A DNA stretch of 64,000 nucleotides. It comes from Triatoma infestans (taxonomy: Eukaryota > Arthropoda > Insecta > Hemiptera > Reduviidae). Below, piece after piece: positions 53,428-64,000 of the stretch; the stretch's first letter is position 1; each line of letters starts with the position of its first letter. A program made the translations under genes and the position numbers. The stretch is taken from contig JAAEAF010014367.1 of the NCBI GenBank assembly GCA_011037195.1, positions 124,001-188,000 of the forward strand. Direction: 5' to 3'. The notes beneath the pieces are model-generated. The model was not told the origin of the DNA. It saw nothing but the letters and a program-made list of their open reading frames with translations, and did not search any database.

Positions 53428-54002
53428 GTTATTATTATTATTTGTCTGTGGGGAGGGACCAAACCCTGCGCTATCCAAAGCCTCCTAGGCCCATATAGCT
53501 ACCCCAAGAAAAACAACAACAAACCAGGTCCAGAACAAATATCCAGACCCGGGTCTAATCCATCTAAGATTCTCCGCAGTCCGAACAAATCGGACAATAA
53601 CCTTAAGAGGAAATAGCCTAAGCTCTTCCACAGACATCCTGCTCCGACCAAAGTTCCTGAACCTAATCTCCTCACAACCCAAGACAATCTATCATAAGAT
53701 GAATGGGTGTTTCCTCTACAAAATGGAGTCCTCACAGACTCTACAAAATGGATCCGGCATGAGCCCGATAGATATCTCCTTAAACCCATAATGTCCAGTA
53801 AGAGATCCAATCAGATGCCTGAGAGAGTTCCGTGAAAAACACAGCAGCGTCTTACTAATGGCCTTGTCCGGACCTCCGATGAGCATTTTGGACTGCCGAC
53901 AACCAACTGAGCTCATCCATAAGAATGAATGCTGTGAAGCTGTCCATATCTGGAAGCCTGACAGACATGTGCCAGAAGACACGCCAACAGTAGGCTCGGG
54001 AC
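53428..54002 (-). mobile_element. 5'-truncated I-like LINE with (TAA)n tail
   Basis: Direct repeats AGTTAATT(G/A)TAC flank it (53416-53427 and 54003-54014). The minus strand encodes FSRNSLRHLIGSLTGHYG (about 53845-53790) and LMPDPFCRVCEDS, the segment and CCHC knuckle after the RNase H domain in I/R1-type ORF2 proteins; later codons are frameshifted. The 3' end is CCACAGAC then (AAT)4. An I-type (TAA)n tail fits the I clade. Confidence 0.82.
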
Positions 54003-54014
54003 AGTTAATTATAC

Positions 54015-54253
54015 AACTCTATCATCTAAATAATAATTATTAGAATTAAATATATTTCCAAAATTCTGGCAAACATTTAGTGAAAATTATATTTGGAGAA
54101 TATTTATCATTTAAATCTGTGTGCAAACTGTAATAAGAGAAAGTCGTGTGTGTGTGTGTTTCTCCCAGATTTTTATTACAAAATAAAATTTTTCATGCTG
54201 TTTCCATGCTGAGCTATGCTGTTTCTAAAAACCACTTTTTTTTTGGACTCAGG
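54015..54253. repeat. D-repeat ends, head to tail
   Basis: Up to about 54175 this is the end of a plus-strand D copy (AATAAGAGAAAGTCGTGTGTG ... CCCAGATTTTT). From about 54190 a minus-strand copy follows (TTTCTAAAAACCAC, GGACTCAGG) that is broken by the hAT-like element and resumes at 55312 to about 55420. Confidence 0.55.
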
Positions 54254-55303
54254 CAGTGGCGGCTCCTGACTTGGATATGTGGGAGTTCAACATTTTTTTT
54301 TTAAATTATCTGTTTTTGTAATTAGTATTAATGATTAAGTTGGGACGCGGGGGACCGGCATTTTTAATCCTAATTCTATCTTCGTAAGTTAAATTATCCG
54401 AATTTTTAATTAAATATTCAACACTATTAATTGCTACAGATTGTGACATGATAAATTGAAAACAGTAGGAATGAAATAATGTTTAAAACTTTATCTAATG
54501 TAAAAATAATATTTAGAAATATAATAATATAAATATAGAAAAATATATAAAATATAATTACTTAAAAAAATAAACCAATTCGAATCCAAAAGCTTGATAA
54601 AAATTCACACTTTGGCTGAGGCCACTTCGCACAAAAAAATAACGAACGGCCGTTACAGTGGAATATCGAATGTGCAACTAATTTCGGATAAGATCGGGTA
54701 AGTTCGTTCAACTACAGCTAGCTAGTATTCAACGTTCATCGCGCAAGAATCCCCCACTCTTATTTTAAAAAGTTAATAGGAAACACACGTTTCTACACTA
54801 ACACAAAGAAATGTTTTTATATATATATTAAATTCTCCAGCGCGATACTGAATTGTGAACCCCCTGCTTCCTACACTTTATACATCTCCTGATATGTGCA
54901 CGCATTATACACCTACAATCGTACAAAAATGCACAATACATTAAACAACACATTAGAGTGAGCTCTTATACTGATATACGTTCCTATTAGTTTATGTTCG
55001 ATTCTCCTCGGATTTGACAAACAAATTATTTTTTTCACATCATTCATACATTCATTTACACGGATTTGATTGAAACTATATCAGGATTCAATTTTTATAA
55101 GCTATATTCATTCAATATTTGCTGTGACCAATGTTTGAAAGTAATATAAATAAAAATGAAAATATTTTTTGAAATTGAAATACGAAATAAAAATAAGAGA
55201 ATAATGAACATATGATAATTTGTTACTTTTAAATTTTTTTATTTTTTTTTCAAATAGCTGGGGGGTTCAGTCGCGCAATCGCGAATACCAGTAGCCGCCA
55301 CTG
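54254..55303 (+). mobile_element. Non-autonomous hAT-like element, 1050 bp
   Basis: Perfect 8-bp direct repeats GACTCAGG flank it (54246-54253 and 55304-55311), the size made by hAT transposases. The termini are CAGTGGCGGCTCCTGAC and, at the right, ATACCAGTAGCCGCCACTG, inverted repeats beginning CAGTGGCGGCT. No transposase frame remains. Excision would restore the D-repeat sequence GGACTCAGGGGACC exactly. A decayed reverse copy is at 8120-9061. Confidence 0.9.
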
Positions 55304-55311
55304 GACTCAGG

Positions 55312-55956
55312 GGACCTCAAAACGTGTATATTTCCGGTGAAAACTCTATATCGAAAATTTGACACGATTACAGTACTTACTCTTAACTAGGAGTAAAAGA
55401 AAGTAATAATTGAAATAAAATTTCATTTATACGTATCATAAGCAAAACTCAGAGGTAAAAAAAATTTAATGTGAAATAGGAATTTCGATGTAAAATAGTA
55501 AAACACCGTTGATACTTTGTGACACCTGGTGCGGTAATTCTAGTGTTTAGGGAAATTATGTACTTTATAATAAAATGTATTATACTAAACCCGCATTGTC
55601 TATCTGTATTGAGTTTTCCCAATTCTGCCTATAATGCTAGACTGAACGTGTGTTCAGCTATCTTAAATTGCTCAAATATTTGCTTTAATTTCTGATTAAT
55701 TTCAATTAAATTACATTCACCTCGATTCTATGTTAATATTGAAACAAACATTAATAAAAGAAATACTTGAATATTAATTTTGTTCTCGCCATTGTTGTCT
55801 ATAAATCTGGATTTTCTTTTCTTTATTTTTCTATTTTTACTTTATTTTACCTCTTAATTCAAATTCGTTACTTATTATTTACTTTATTATACTTAGATAT
55901 TACTTAGAAGGCTACCCGCTGTTCGTTGTGATGCAAAAACAGATTTTTTTAAAGAA
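55312..55956. other. D-repeat end and AT-rich DNA
   Basis: 55312-55420 completes the minus-strand D copy (TATTTCCGGTGAAAACTC, CTAGGAGTAAAAGAAAGTAA). The rest has no recognised feature. Confidence 0.45.
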
Positions 55957-56554
55957 AAATCTGGTGAGTAACACTCCCCATAACTTTCTCCCACTGCATG
56001 TTGTGTATATTAGTAATTGAAAAATTTTATTCCACTTGTACAACAAAGTTATCTTAACAAAAATGTTGTGTTAGTAGGGGTAATATTAGTTTCTCTGCAA
56101 TTAAGGTGGTAATACGTATATTATTTACAATTACTTTGTAGCTTAGAAGACACTTTCATCAAACTCGATTTATTACTGAAATCACACGTAACAGATTTCT
56201 GGAAAATTGTTTCAAATCAAAATTATAGGTTTATATCTAAATTGTTGGTGTTTCAAGTTTAATGAAAAAGCTTAGAAACGCTTTTTAGAAAATTACATAC
56301 AATATAGAGAAACCTTTTCTGTAAAGTCCCTATTTTTCTCATTTACTAATTTTCTTGGAAATTTTGAAATTAAATTAAATGGTTTTAATGTATCTGAATA
56401 TTATACTCAGGTAGCAGTACCCTACATTTCACTAAAGTAGTATATTAAGGAAAGTATAAGGTTGTTACTCCCCACCCCTCTAGATCCTACCAAGAACCAA
56501 TTTTCCTGGTGAAATGTTTTATATAACTGGTAGATATTTATGTATGTAGATATT

Positions 56555-58730
56555 TTTTTTTTTTTTTTTTTGACAAAGCACAGTGGATGGGCGTTACGTG
56601 AGCTCTTGCGCATATCCGCCCATAAGGAAGCCCCTAACCTGATAGCTGCAGTAAGCTGCAAAAGTGACATCACTAGAATACATAACAGCTTATACTATAT
56701 AGCTAAAACTAGACCTAAACTAGTGGTCTCCTGAATACTCGTTATTACTGGGATACAAAAGAGAAAAATCCTATTCTATATCTAAACTAAAACTAAAGAT
56801 CATATCTGATCCAATTAACCTAAATGCCGCAATAATTTAACAGTCCACGCCATAAATTTACTACAATACCAATATCCATTCAGCCTAACAAACTACTCGA
56901 AACTCCTAGCGGTCTAACCTATCCTTCTTTTTATTTAACGCCTCATCAGCAAGCATCGAAAACTCAAGTAAGCTGTTTCATTCTCTAACAGTAAAGGCAA
57001 AGTTCCATTGCCCAAGGAAAATATATGTAGATTTTTATTTATTTATTTATTCCCACCTTTTGGATGGTAACCGGAGCCCGCGCTCATACCCGTCCACTGC
57101 TATCCACTGGGAGATGAATAAAAGGAAGCCACACCATCTCCTCCAAGTACTAGATATATTCCTCGAGTAGTACAGCTACTGAAAACTATACTATAAGCAA
57201 AAACTATGCACAGAACTGTAAAACGTACTAAATGCACTCAGTAATTCGCAATCCTATCAAACATACACATCTCCACGCACCCAACCATTCCCCCCCATAT
57301 ACCACCATCAAACCAACCCAAAAATTTGTACCTACAAAAGCCTCATTCATATTCCACATTGGTAATAAGTAACAATCAAACCAACATTCGCTCTGGGCAT
57401 CCAACGAACACAACAGACGCAACCTTGCATCTCACAAGTGTTGCCAGGTATAGGGGAAAATCCCCCTTTTTAGGGAGATTTAAGATACTAAAGGGATTGA
57501 GGGACATTTCTTTGAAAATGTGTAAAACGTAGGGAATATTCACAGTACTTTAACTGCACAAAATTCATTTTTTTTAGTTCATTTTTTTTTTCTGTTTCGA
57601 CATCCCTGTTTGAATATGAGCACGAGTAAGTGGTATTGCAACATTTCGGTCTAAAATCCAATTGAACAGTATTTTGAGTAAATACGAAACAAAAGTTGAT
57701 CCAATTTAAACAAAAGATGGGTGGAAAAGCATTTCTCTATACTTTACGAACACTGAGAAAGAAGTATTAGGAAAGCTTGAAGTTGTTGATTTTTGGAACA
57801 AAATAAATGAGTATGAAAATTTCCATGGGGAGTTAATGTTCAGACATATTGGAAATTAGCATTAATTTGTTTATCGTTGCCAACTTAAATGTTGATGTAG
57901 AGAGAATTTTCTCCATGATAATGATATTGTCCATGGAAATTCTAGAGTTGTGGCAGCTCTCATTTGCATTAAAGTGGATATGAAGAATTCAAGAAAGTTA
58001 CGTAGAGATTATCCAGTGACGGACCAAATGCTGAAATAGTTTAATGACAGTATGTATAAACAAGATCCCAGACCATACCTGCAGAGATTCTTAGCATTTT
58101 ACCAGCCGATGTGGAAAAAGAGGATGATATCGAAAAAGTTAGAGTTGTGGAGACCCATGTTGGTTACTAGGATGATCTTTATTAAGGTAAAAAATTTTCG
58201 TAGTAAAATGTTATTTAAAAAAATGCATTCATATCATATCAAAATTCATAAGAATTTAAGTTTGTTGGGATGTTTGCGCTAAAAAAAAGGGATTTTTCAG
58301 AGAATGCGAGGGAATTTTTATTGCCACGACCTGGCAAAACTGCATCTCACGCCCTACCGACTTTGCCCCGCTCTCCACCTACATACAGCACCTTAGAGTC
58401 GCTTCCACAAACTTCCTGGACCCCCCGCATAGGCTGCACCATTCTCCACCGGCAGGGTTGCATTCCCGAGGTCAACGTGAAAGCCAAGGCGTAGTCTTAG
58501 GTCTTCAAATACATCAAATGCCAAAAGAATATAAGGCTCCACAACTGCAACTACCATCTTCCACCAACCAGTAATCATGCCCCGTTACCAAACGTGAAAT
58601 CTCTTTGGGAACCACCTCTTTTCCGCTGTGGCTTCGGTTAGAAATAAAAACTCTCCTATGGTAAATACCCTCCACCTAGAGTTCCACACCGCGAGCAAAT
58701 CCACTTCCATGTTTCCACACCTCTCACTCA
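56555..58730 (-). mobile_element. Retrotransposed composite with poly(A), unidentified
   Basis: A perfect 15-bp direct repeat ATGTATGTAGATATT flanks it (56540-56554 and 58731-58745), and the minus strand ends in an A-run of about 20 (56555-56574). An inner (AAAT)n tail on the minus strand near 57033-57051, next to ATATATGTAGATTT, suggests two successive insertions into nearly the same site: 57034-58730 first, then 56555-57018. The minus-strand frames (for instance WWKMVVAVVEPYILLAFDV) are broken and unrecognised, so it may be LINE 3' sequence or a processed transcript. A hAT element is nested within. Confidence 0.65.
57436..58342 (+). mobile_element. hAT element with transposase remnant, 907 bp
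   Basis: Perfect 8-bp direct repeats CATCTCAC flank it (57428-57435 and 58343-58350). The termini are AAGTGTTGCCAGGT and the inverse of CAGTTTTGCCAGGT. A plus-strand remnant near 57880-57920 reads LNVDVERIFSM, close to the SNAxVERxFS motif of the hAT C-terminal dimerisation domain, followed by VAALICIKVDMKN. Stops and frameshifts abound and the enzyme's N-terminal parts are gone. Confidence 0.82.
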
Positions 58731-58947
58731 ATGTATGTAGATATTATATGAAGGTGGAAGAAAATTTTTGGCGTAGTTTTTTAGAAAATATTACAAAACG
58801 AAAAAAAATACGAAACTAATAAGAGAATTCGCACTTCTGGTTTGTGTATTTTAGCTGCTACCATCAAGTAAGATGCAATGATAGAGGAGTGTAAATGGAA
58901 TATCCAATATAAACTTCCTGTGATTTTTCGTTTTTGAGATATGTTGT

Positions 58948-59006
<59 letters not shown>
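58948..59006 (+). repeat. Compound (CT)n(CA)n microsatellite
   Basis: About 12 CT units followed by about 17 CA units, at the position where other D copies carry their (GT)n or (CA)n run. Confidence 0.9.
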
Positions 59007-59130
59007 AATCGCTGAAAACATGTTTTCGCACTTAAGGAGTGATTCCAAGAAGTGAATTTCCTTATTTCCGTCTAAAACTCAATATCAGAAATTAGGTCTA
59101 ATTGCAATATTTCACTATTAGTAAGAGAAA

Positions 59131-60111
59131 ATAAGAAGTATAACAAAACTTAATTTCTTATATTTGGGGATAATAATAGAAAAGTGACAATCATTCAGTG
59201 GTTGGATATAACTTTTTCAACAGAAAATCAATTATGAACGTGACAAGTTTCTTATTTTTTCATTAAGTAATTTTTCTTTTTACTTTTTTTCTCTTCGAAA
59301 AAAGTCTCATTTATAACTTAGATTTCTTTAAAAGTTTAGTGAAGCAGAGATTGATTTTTTTTTTTTTTTACCGCCAATAATACTTGAGAAATTATTAAAC
59401 GTTCCTTGTACACTATTTTTAGAACTCTCACATTGTGTTATATTGTAGATGAATGTATGTGAATTGATTTTTTTTTATGAAGTATGTATGATTTGATGTT
59501 ACTATAGTTTCTAAATGTACACACCATTTTCTAGATTAATTACGAATTTATGTATATGTTAAATTATTAATTTCACACCCTTTCATTCGCGTTATAATTA
59601 TCTTTTTCGAGACAAATTTTGACAACCCCTTGTCACCACTTTAGGGATTGAATTTCGAGAAATCATCCTTTATCAGTGAGTTTCTACGTCACAAAAGGAA
59701 CCTATTATCCAAATTTCATGTTTCTAGCTTCAAAAGTTTCGTCTTTGCGTTGATAAATCTATCAGTATCAGGACATTTCTCTTTATAAATATGATTAATA
59801 AATTAATATTTTTCTATTTTTGAAATTTCTGAACACAAAAAATCGCAAACAGCTCAAACTTAGCAATGGCGTTTAAATACTATTAGCGCAACAAGAAGAT
59901 TTACTGAACTGTACCCCCCCCACCCAATTTTAAGTGATTTTTTTTTTTTTTATAATGACTCTAAAAAAATTTTTTAAACTTCGTGTGCTCATATACATTA
60001 CCTTAATTTGAAATCGATATACTTTAATGTTCATGTGAAAATAATTTTTTACGGCTATCATGGGAAATATCTGTAATGATTACTTCAATATATTTATGGT
60101 TTTAATTCATT
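59131..60111. other. AT-rich DNA with faint D-like text
   Basis: About 59820-60070 has D-like phrases (CACAAAAAATCGCAAACAGC). No gene was recognised. Confidence 0.4.
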
Positions 60112-60464
60112 ATATAATTGGTATGAGAAGAAGAGTATTGTGGGTTTGTAAGATAAATAAACTAGAAATAATGCTGAACTCTGTAAAATAAGAAAGTAAC
60201 ATAAACTGCCAGGACTCTACATGAATATAGAAAACGATAGCGAGAGATTTAGAGTAAGTGAAGAGAAAGGTAGTAGTTGGTTGCTGACGCGTTGTAACTG
60301 CTACATACACTGTTCTAAAGACTGTCCCCCTATAGGGCTAACGCAGCTGAATTTAAACAGAGTCTCCCACTCTAGTCTGCCCTAAATAGCGAATGAGACT
60401 TTCAATTTTATGTCTCTCTCTCTCTCTCTCTGCTTTAGATCCCTCTCTTCGGATCCTGTTACAC
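60112..60464 (+). repeat. R330 unit, plus strand
   Basis: From TATGAGAAGAAGAG to CCCTCTCTTCGGATCCTGTTACA, with CTGCCAGGACTCTACATG, TAGGGCTAACGCAGCTG, CCCACTCTAGTCTGCCCTA and the CT microsatellite before the GGATCC block. Confidence 0.78.
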
Positions 60465-61289
60465 ATTAGAAGCATTAGTAGAATCACAAATATGAAGAAA
60501 ATCGGTTGACAGGAAGTGCGACTTTGCTGAATGGAAAAGTATAATTAGCAAAGATTTAGTTCCTATAGTATAAGAGAAAAGAATTTATAACGCACAATAT
60601 GAAATAAGAAATCATAAATCATAAAAACTAATTCAAAATTTAAATTAATACACTTTGTTTAACCCAAAGTAAATTAAACAATTATTTATAATAATGTATA
60701 GAGTTATTAATACAAAAAATAACTAAGATAAAATAAAATAGAATAGTTAAAAAAAAAAAAAAAATTAAAAAGGTAAACATCATTAGGGGTTATTTCTAAC
60801 AATAACATTCTGATATAAAAGAAGCTTTAGACATATAAAGGAATCATTGAATTCAGTGTAGAAAGGTTATTGATAAATTCTGATATATAAAGCTCTTGGA
60901 AAAAGATTATATAAAGTACAGTGTAGTATGCTCTAAATCATCCATTTCCACCAAAATTACATAAGGAATATATACATTCTGGGTAAAAGCTACAAATGGT
61001 ACCATTATAAAAGATTTTTTTACTCCTCCATTAACCTGTACTGGGTAAGATATTCAATTTATTTACATGTACATTAAAAGTCACACAACTTTCACCCAAT
61101 CCCTCTTGCTTATACAATCCCATTCACCAATACAATATTCACCCAATACCTCTTAAATATCAATCTTAAACAGATATCACAGCCTTAATACATCTATACT
61201 TAATAAATTATTCTTATAAGTTCTGTTAGGCAAGAGTACCAATTGCGAAGCAATTTTAAGTCTTGCGCATTAAGACTTTACAGAAATGA
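60465..61289. other. Non-coding DNA, nothing recognised
   Basis: AT-rich, with A-runs and TATAAAG motifs but no supported gene. Confidence 0.4.
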
Positions 61290-62235
61290 TTTTGAATTTT
61301 TTTTTAAGCTGGTGTCCCACAGGGAAGTACCCTTGCTCCCATTCTTTTCACAATATATATTGCCGATATTCCGACCCATCCGAACACATATCCTTACCTA
61401 CGCAGATCACGCAGCCATCCTTTCCCCACAACCCGATCCTCTCCTAAGTACACGTAACCTTCAGCAACATTGCAATCTCTAGAGAAGTGGTTTTGCAGAT
61501 GGAAAATGAAGGTTAACGCCCCAAAAAAACAAAAATATAATGTTCACTCTAAGACGTGCCATTTGTCCCCCAGTTCATATGAACCAGATCTTATTACCAT
61601 GCGTTGATACAGTTAAATATCTAGGACTCTATATAGACAAACGCCTGATGTGGAACCCACATACAAGACTAAAACGAAACGAAGTAAAAAAAATGTTACA
61701 GCGACTACTCAAGCTACTAGTGGTTAGACGCTCAAAACTAATTTTAAACAACAAAGTAGTTATCTACAATCTACTGTTAAAACCAATTTGGGACTTACAG
61801 ACTCGAGTTATGGGGCTTCAACCAAGCGTTCCAACATCCACCGCCTCCAAACCCTACAATCCAAAATACTCCTTTGTATAATCAATGCTCCGTTTTAACG
61901 TTTCTAATCTGACAATCCATTCCGATCTCCAGATTCCATTTATAAGTGACCCTCCAAATTCGTTATCGCAAATTTCACACCCGTCTCGACCATCATTACA
62001 GTCCATTAATTCACCAACTTTCCTCAGCATCTATTCCAGATAACCCTCGTCGACGACTGAGGCAGTAGCGGCTTCGTGATCTCTTATAACTGTGAGCAGC
62101 GAAATAGTGTGGAGGGTCACCAATGGATGATTTCTCCTTAACCGTTATTGTGAGTCATCTCATTTACTTGTTACTAGTTACGCAAGCGTACCAGCAGTTA
62201 TAAATTTTCAAATAAATGAAAAAAAAAGAAGATAG
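61290..62235 (+). pseudogene. Jockey-like LINE fragment, 3' part
   Basis: Plus-strand frames give AGVPQGSTLAPILFTIYIADIP (61303-61368, RT motif B; one base disturbed), then YADHAAILSPQP (catalytic YADD changed to YADH), LEKWFCRWKMKVNAPKKQK, and VKYLGLYIDKRLMWNPHTRLK. The C-terminal part is frameshifted. An AATAAATG and A-run at 62212-62228 look like the poly(A) tail typical of the Jockey clade. The mutated catalytic Asp and frameshifts make it non-functional. Confidence 0.82.
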
Positions 62236-64000
62236 TTGTGCGGAATTCAAATTTTATATGGAGTTGTCCGATATTATAAGTTGGAGTGTATTAGGGATAT
62301 GTCTGTCAAACTTCTAGTTCTGCATAGTTTCACAGCATTCCATTCCCTACTGCTTATAAAGTAGCAACAACAAAAAAAACAAATTTTGAAGATGAAATTA
62401 ATTTGCAAGAACTTAATGTCTTGGGCGTGGGGGGGGGGGGGGTTCTTCTTTTCACATGCATCAACATTCTGAACCAAATTGCTAACAAACATGAAGAGAC
62501 AGTTATAAACAATATTCTACAATCAAGAACAAAATTTAACAATGCAATGAAAAGTATGGGAGAGCTTCTATAATGAAACCATGGTGAGTTCCGGTATCAT
62601 TTTTTTTTCCAAGAGGCACAGGCAGGAGTTAACATAATAGTATACGAAATTATTTCAACCATAAAAATAATAAGAAGAAGTATAAGATATAAAATGCTCA
62701 TTAAAATCTCTTTACTATAAATATTGGCATAAAAAAGTTTAATTATATAAATAAATATAAAAACGAAGATAACAAGAATTTAAAGGAAAATTACAAGATA
62801 AAAAAGAATTTAATATCCGGGATTAACACTAAATTACTTTAATAAAAAATAAAAATTACTTTTTCTTAATCTGTACAATTTTTTTTCGCTTCTTTGTGTA
62901 CACTAATTTGTTTTTTATTTTTTTTATGTTTCTTAATTAAGAATTAATTGAAGTAATGCAGCTTTATGTTAATGAATCATTGTGCCAGCTAGAGCATGTT
63001 TAATTGTTCAATTAAGTTTTTTTGTTTTTGTTTTATAAATAAAGAAAAAATATTATTTTACTCTAGAATTTCTTCTATTTGACATTAGACACCGATGTCT
63101 AATTAAAAGAATAATTAAAACATTTTTATAAACTGTAAAAATTAAGCGGCCATATGTAAAGGTTGAGTATATAACCTGGGACGTTTTTGTACATGAGGGA
63201 GTCTTTGTCCGTCTCCTGATGGGTCCTAGCACTTCTGAATCTTAGCAATATAGTCAGATTATAAACTATAAACATTATTATGTAGATTAGATTAATTTAA
63301 AGATAGGGATCTTTGCTCTTTAGGACCATTTGTGGGACCTATTGCGGCTCCCCCCTCTAATTAGGGCACGCTATTCAGTCCCTTAGCTCTGATCGGCCTT
63401 ATAAGGAGGCGGGCAGCTCCCTTAGGACGAAGATGGCTCAGATTCCTCCATAGCTCAAGACTTGCTCAAGTAGCTTAAGAAAATGGAAAAAAAATCTGTA
63501 TTGTCCACGAATTAAGAACGAAACTTCCGTATCAAGTCCTTTTTGACACCCAATGAGAGCATATTGGGTTTTAAGGACTGTTTTTTTTTAATACTGTTTT
63601 TTTTTCTCTCTCACTCTGAAAATCATTCATTTCATTTTGGTAAAATTTTGTTTTGAGTTTTTTCATTTTTTTAATCGTTTAACAGGATATACGACTTCAG
63701 TGAATGTTTTTTATGCAATGTTCTCCGATAAATTCTCTAACGACTTTCTTCAATTTTAGTATTCTAACCACCCACTGTATTATAATTGCTATTTTGTTTA
63801 AAATGAATTTCTGGAGGAAAGATTTGAGAATTGTCTAGGGGAATGGTGATTTATGTATTTCTCTAAAGTGCCATAAAAATTTAATTAATATTTTAATCAC
63901 ATATACTATATTACGCATCAATATATACGTTGTAATAATTTAAAGTTTGCATAAAAATGATTCAATTGCCGACGTTACTCCGATTAAAAAATTTATTCAG
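62236..64000. other. AT-rich DNA to the end of the window
   Basis: Contains a G14 run (62430-62443) and a GC-richer block at 63180-63480 (CCTATTGCGGCTCCCCCC, AAGGAGGCGGGCAGCTCCC) that may be a repeat but was not matched to any other copy here. No gene was recognised. Confidence 0.4.

Larger units (their letters stand above)
55957..59130 (-). repeat. D repeat, minus-strand copy, split by a 2.2-kb composite insert
   Basis: Left part 55957-56554 starts AATCTGGTGAGTAACACTCC. Right part 58731-59130 runs TTCGCACTTCTGGTTTGTG, TGATTTTTCGTTTTTGAGAT, a microsatellite, and ends TTTCACTATTAGTAAGAGAAA. Confidence 0.6.

Overview
The window is eukaryotic nuclear DNA, almost certainly from an arthropod and most likely an insect with a large, AT-rich, repeat-laden genome. 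It has no bacterial-style gene density. Its long open frames are transposon genes. Two LTR families carry TATA plus TCAGT/TCATT initiator promoters of the arthropod type, and the transposon mix (mariner, hAT, Jockey/CR1/I-like LINEs, tRNA-derived SINEs) is typical of insects. Only one piece looks like host coding sequence: a 125-bp internal exon on the minus strand (23241-23365) with a clean acceptor and donor. I infer that much of the window is intron of that host gene, or its neighbourhood.

Layout. 1-975: flank and a solo LTR (303-975). 986-5823: a full-length, apparently intact two-ORF LINE on the minus strand, bounded by a 14-bp target-site duplication; ORF1 has a C-terminal domain like the baculovirus FP25K family and ORF2 is APE endonuclease plus reverse transcriptase. 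7-9 kb: a hammerhead-type foldback with a SINE inside, then a decayed hAT-like element. 9.5-16 kb: copies of an unclassified ~1-kb repeat ('D repeat') and a tandem array of a ~330-bp repeat ('R330') split by a LINE fragment. 16-18.3 kb: a decayed relative of the intact LINE with nested insertions. 18-23 kb: inverted R330 copies and SINEs. 23-26 kb: the host exon, an RNase H-bearing LINE fragment, a SINE and a hammerhead foldback. 29-35 kb: a Jockey-like fragment, then a three-level nest (mariner in a CR1/Jockey-like LINE in an R330 pair). 35-39.5 kb: a solo LTR with a perfect heat-shock element, hammerhead repeats and the second copy of the 5' LTR family. 40-48 kb: D repeats, another hammerhead foldback and R330 copies. 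48-51 kb: three SINEs, a nearly perfect 0.9-kb palindromic MITE and a LINE tail. 51.7-59 kb: a hammerhead foldback, an I-like LINE fragment, two hAT elements with 8-bp duplications, and a retrotransposed composite. 60-64 kb: an R330 copy, a Jockey-like LINE fragment and AT-rich DNA.

The most striking pattern is a set of short non-coding inverted-repeat elements (best at 7135-7917, 25226-26027, 37750-38288, 42720-43696, 51757-52878). Their arms carry hammerhead-ribozyme-like motifs (CUGANGA, a short hairpin, GAAAC) that all face outward. Three of them have convincing 12-14-bp direct duplications, as expected of Penelope-like or retrozyme-like retroelements rather than cut-and-paste transposons. 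No Penelope-type reverse transcriptase was recognised here, so their mobilising partner is not in the window.

All repeat names used here (D repeat, R330, LTR-A, SINE-1/2/3, HF-A/B/C) are local labels. All homology statements come from reading the sequence; no database search was run.
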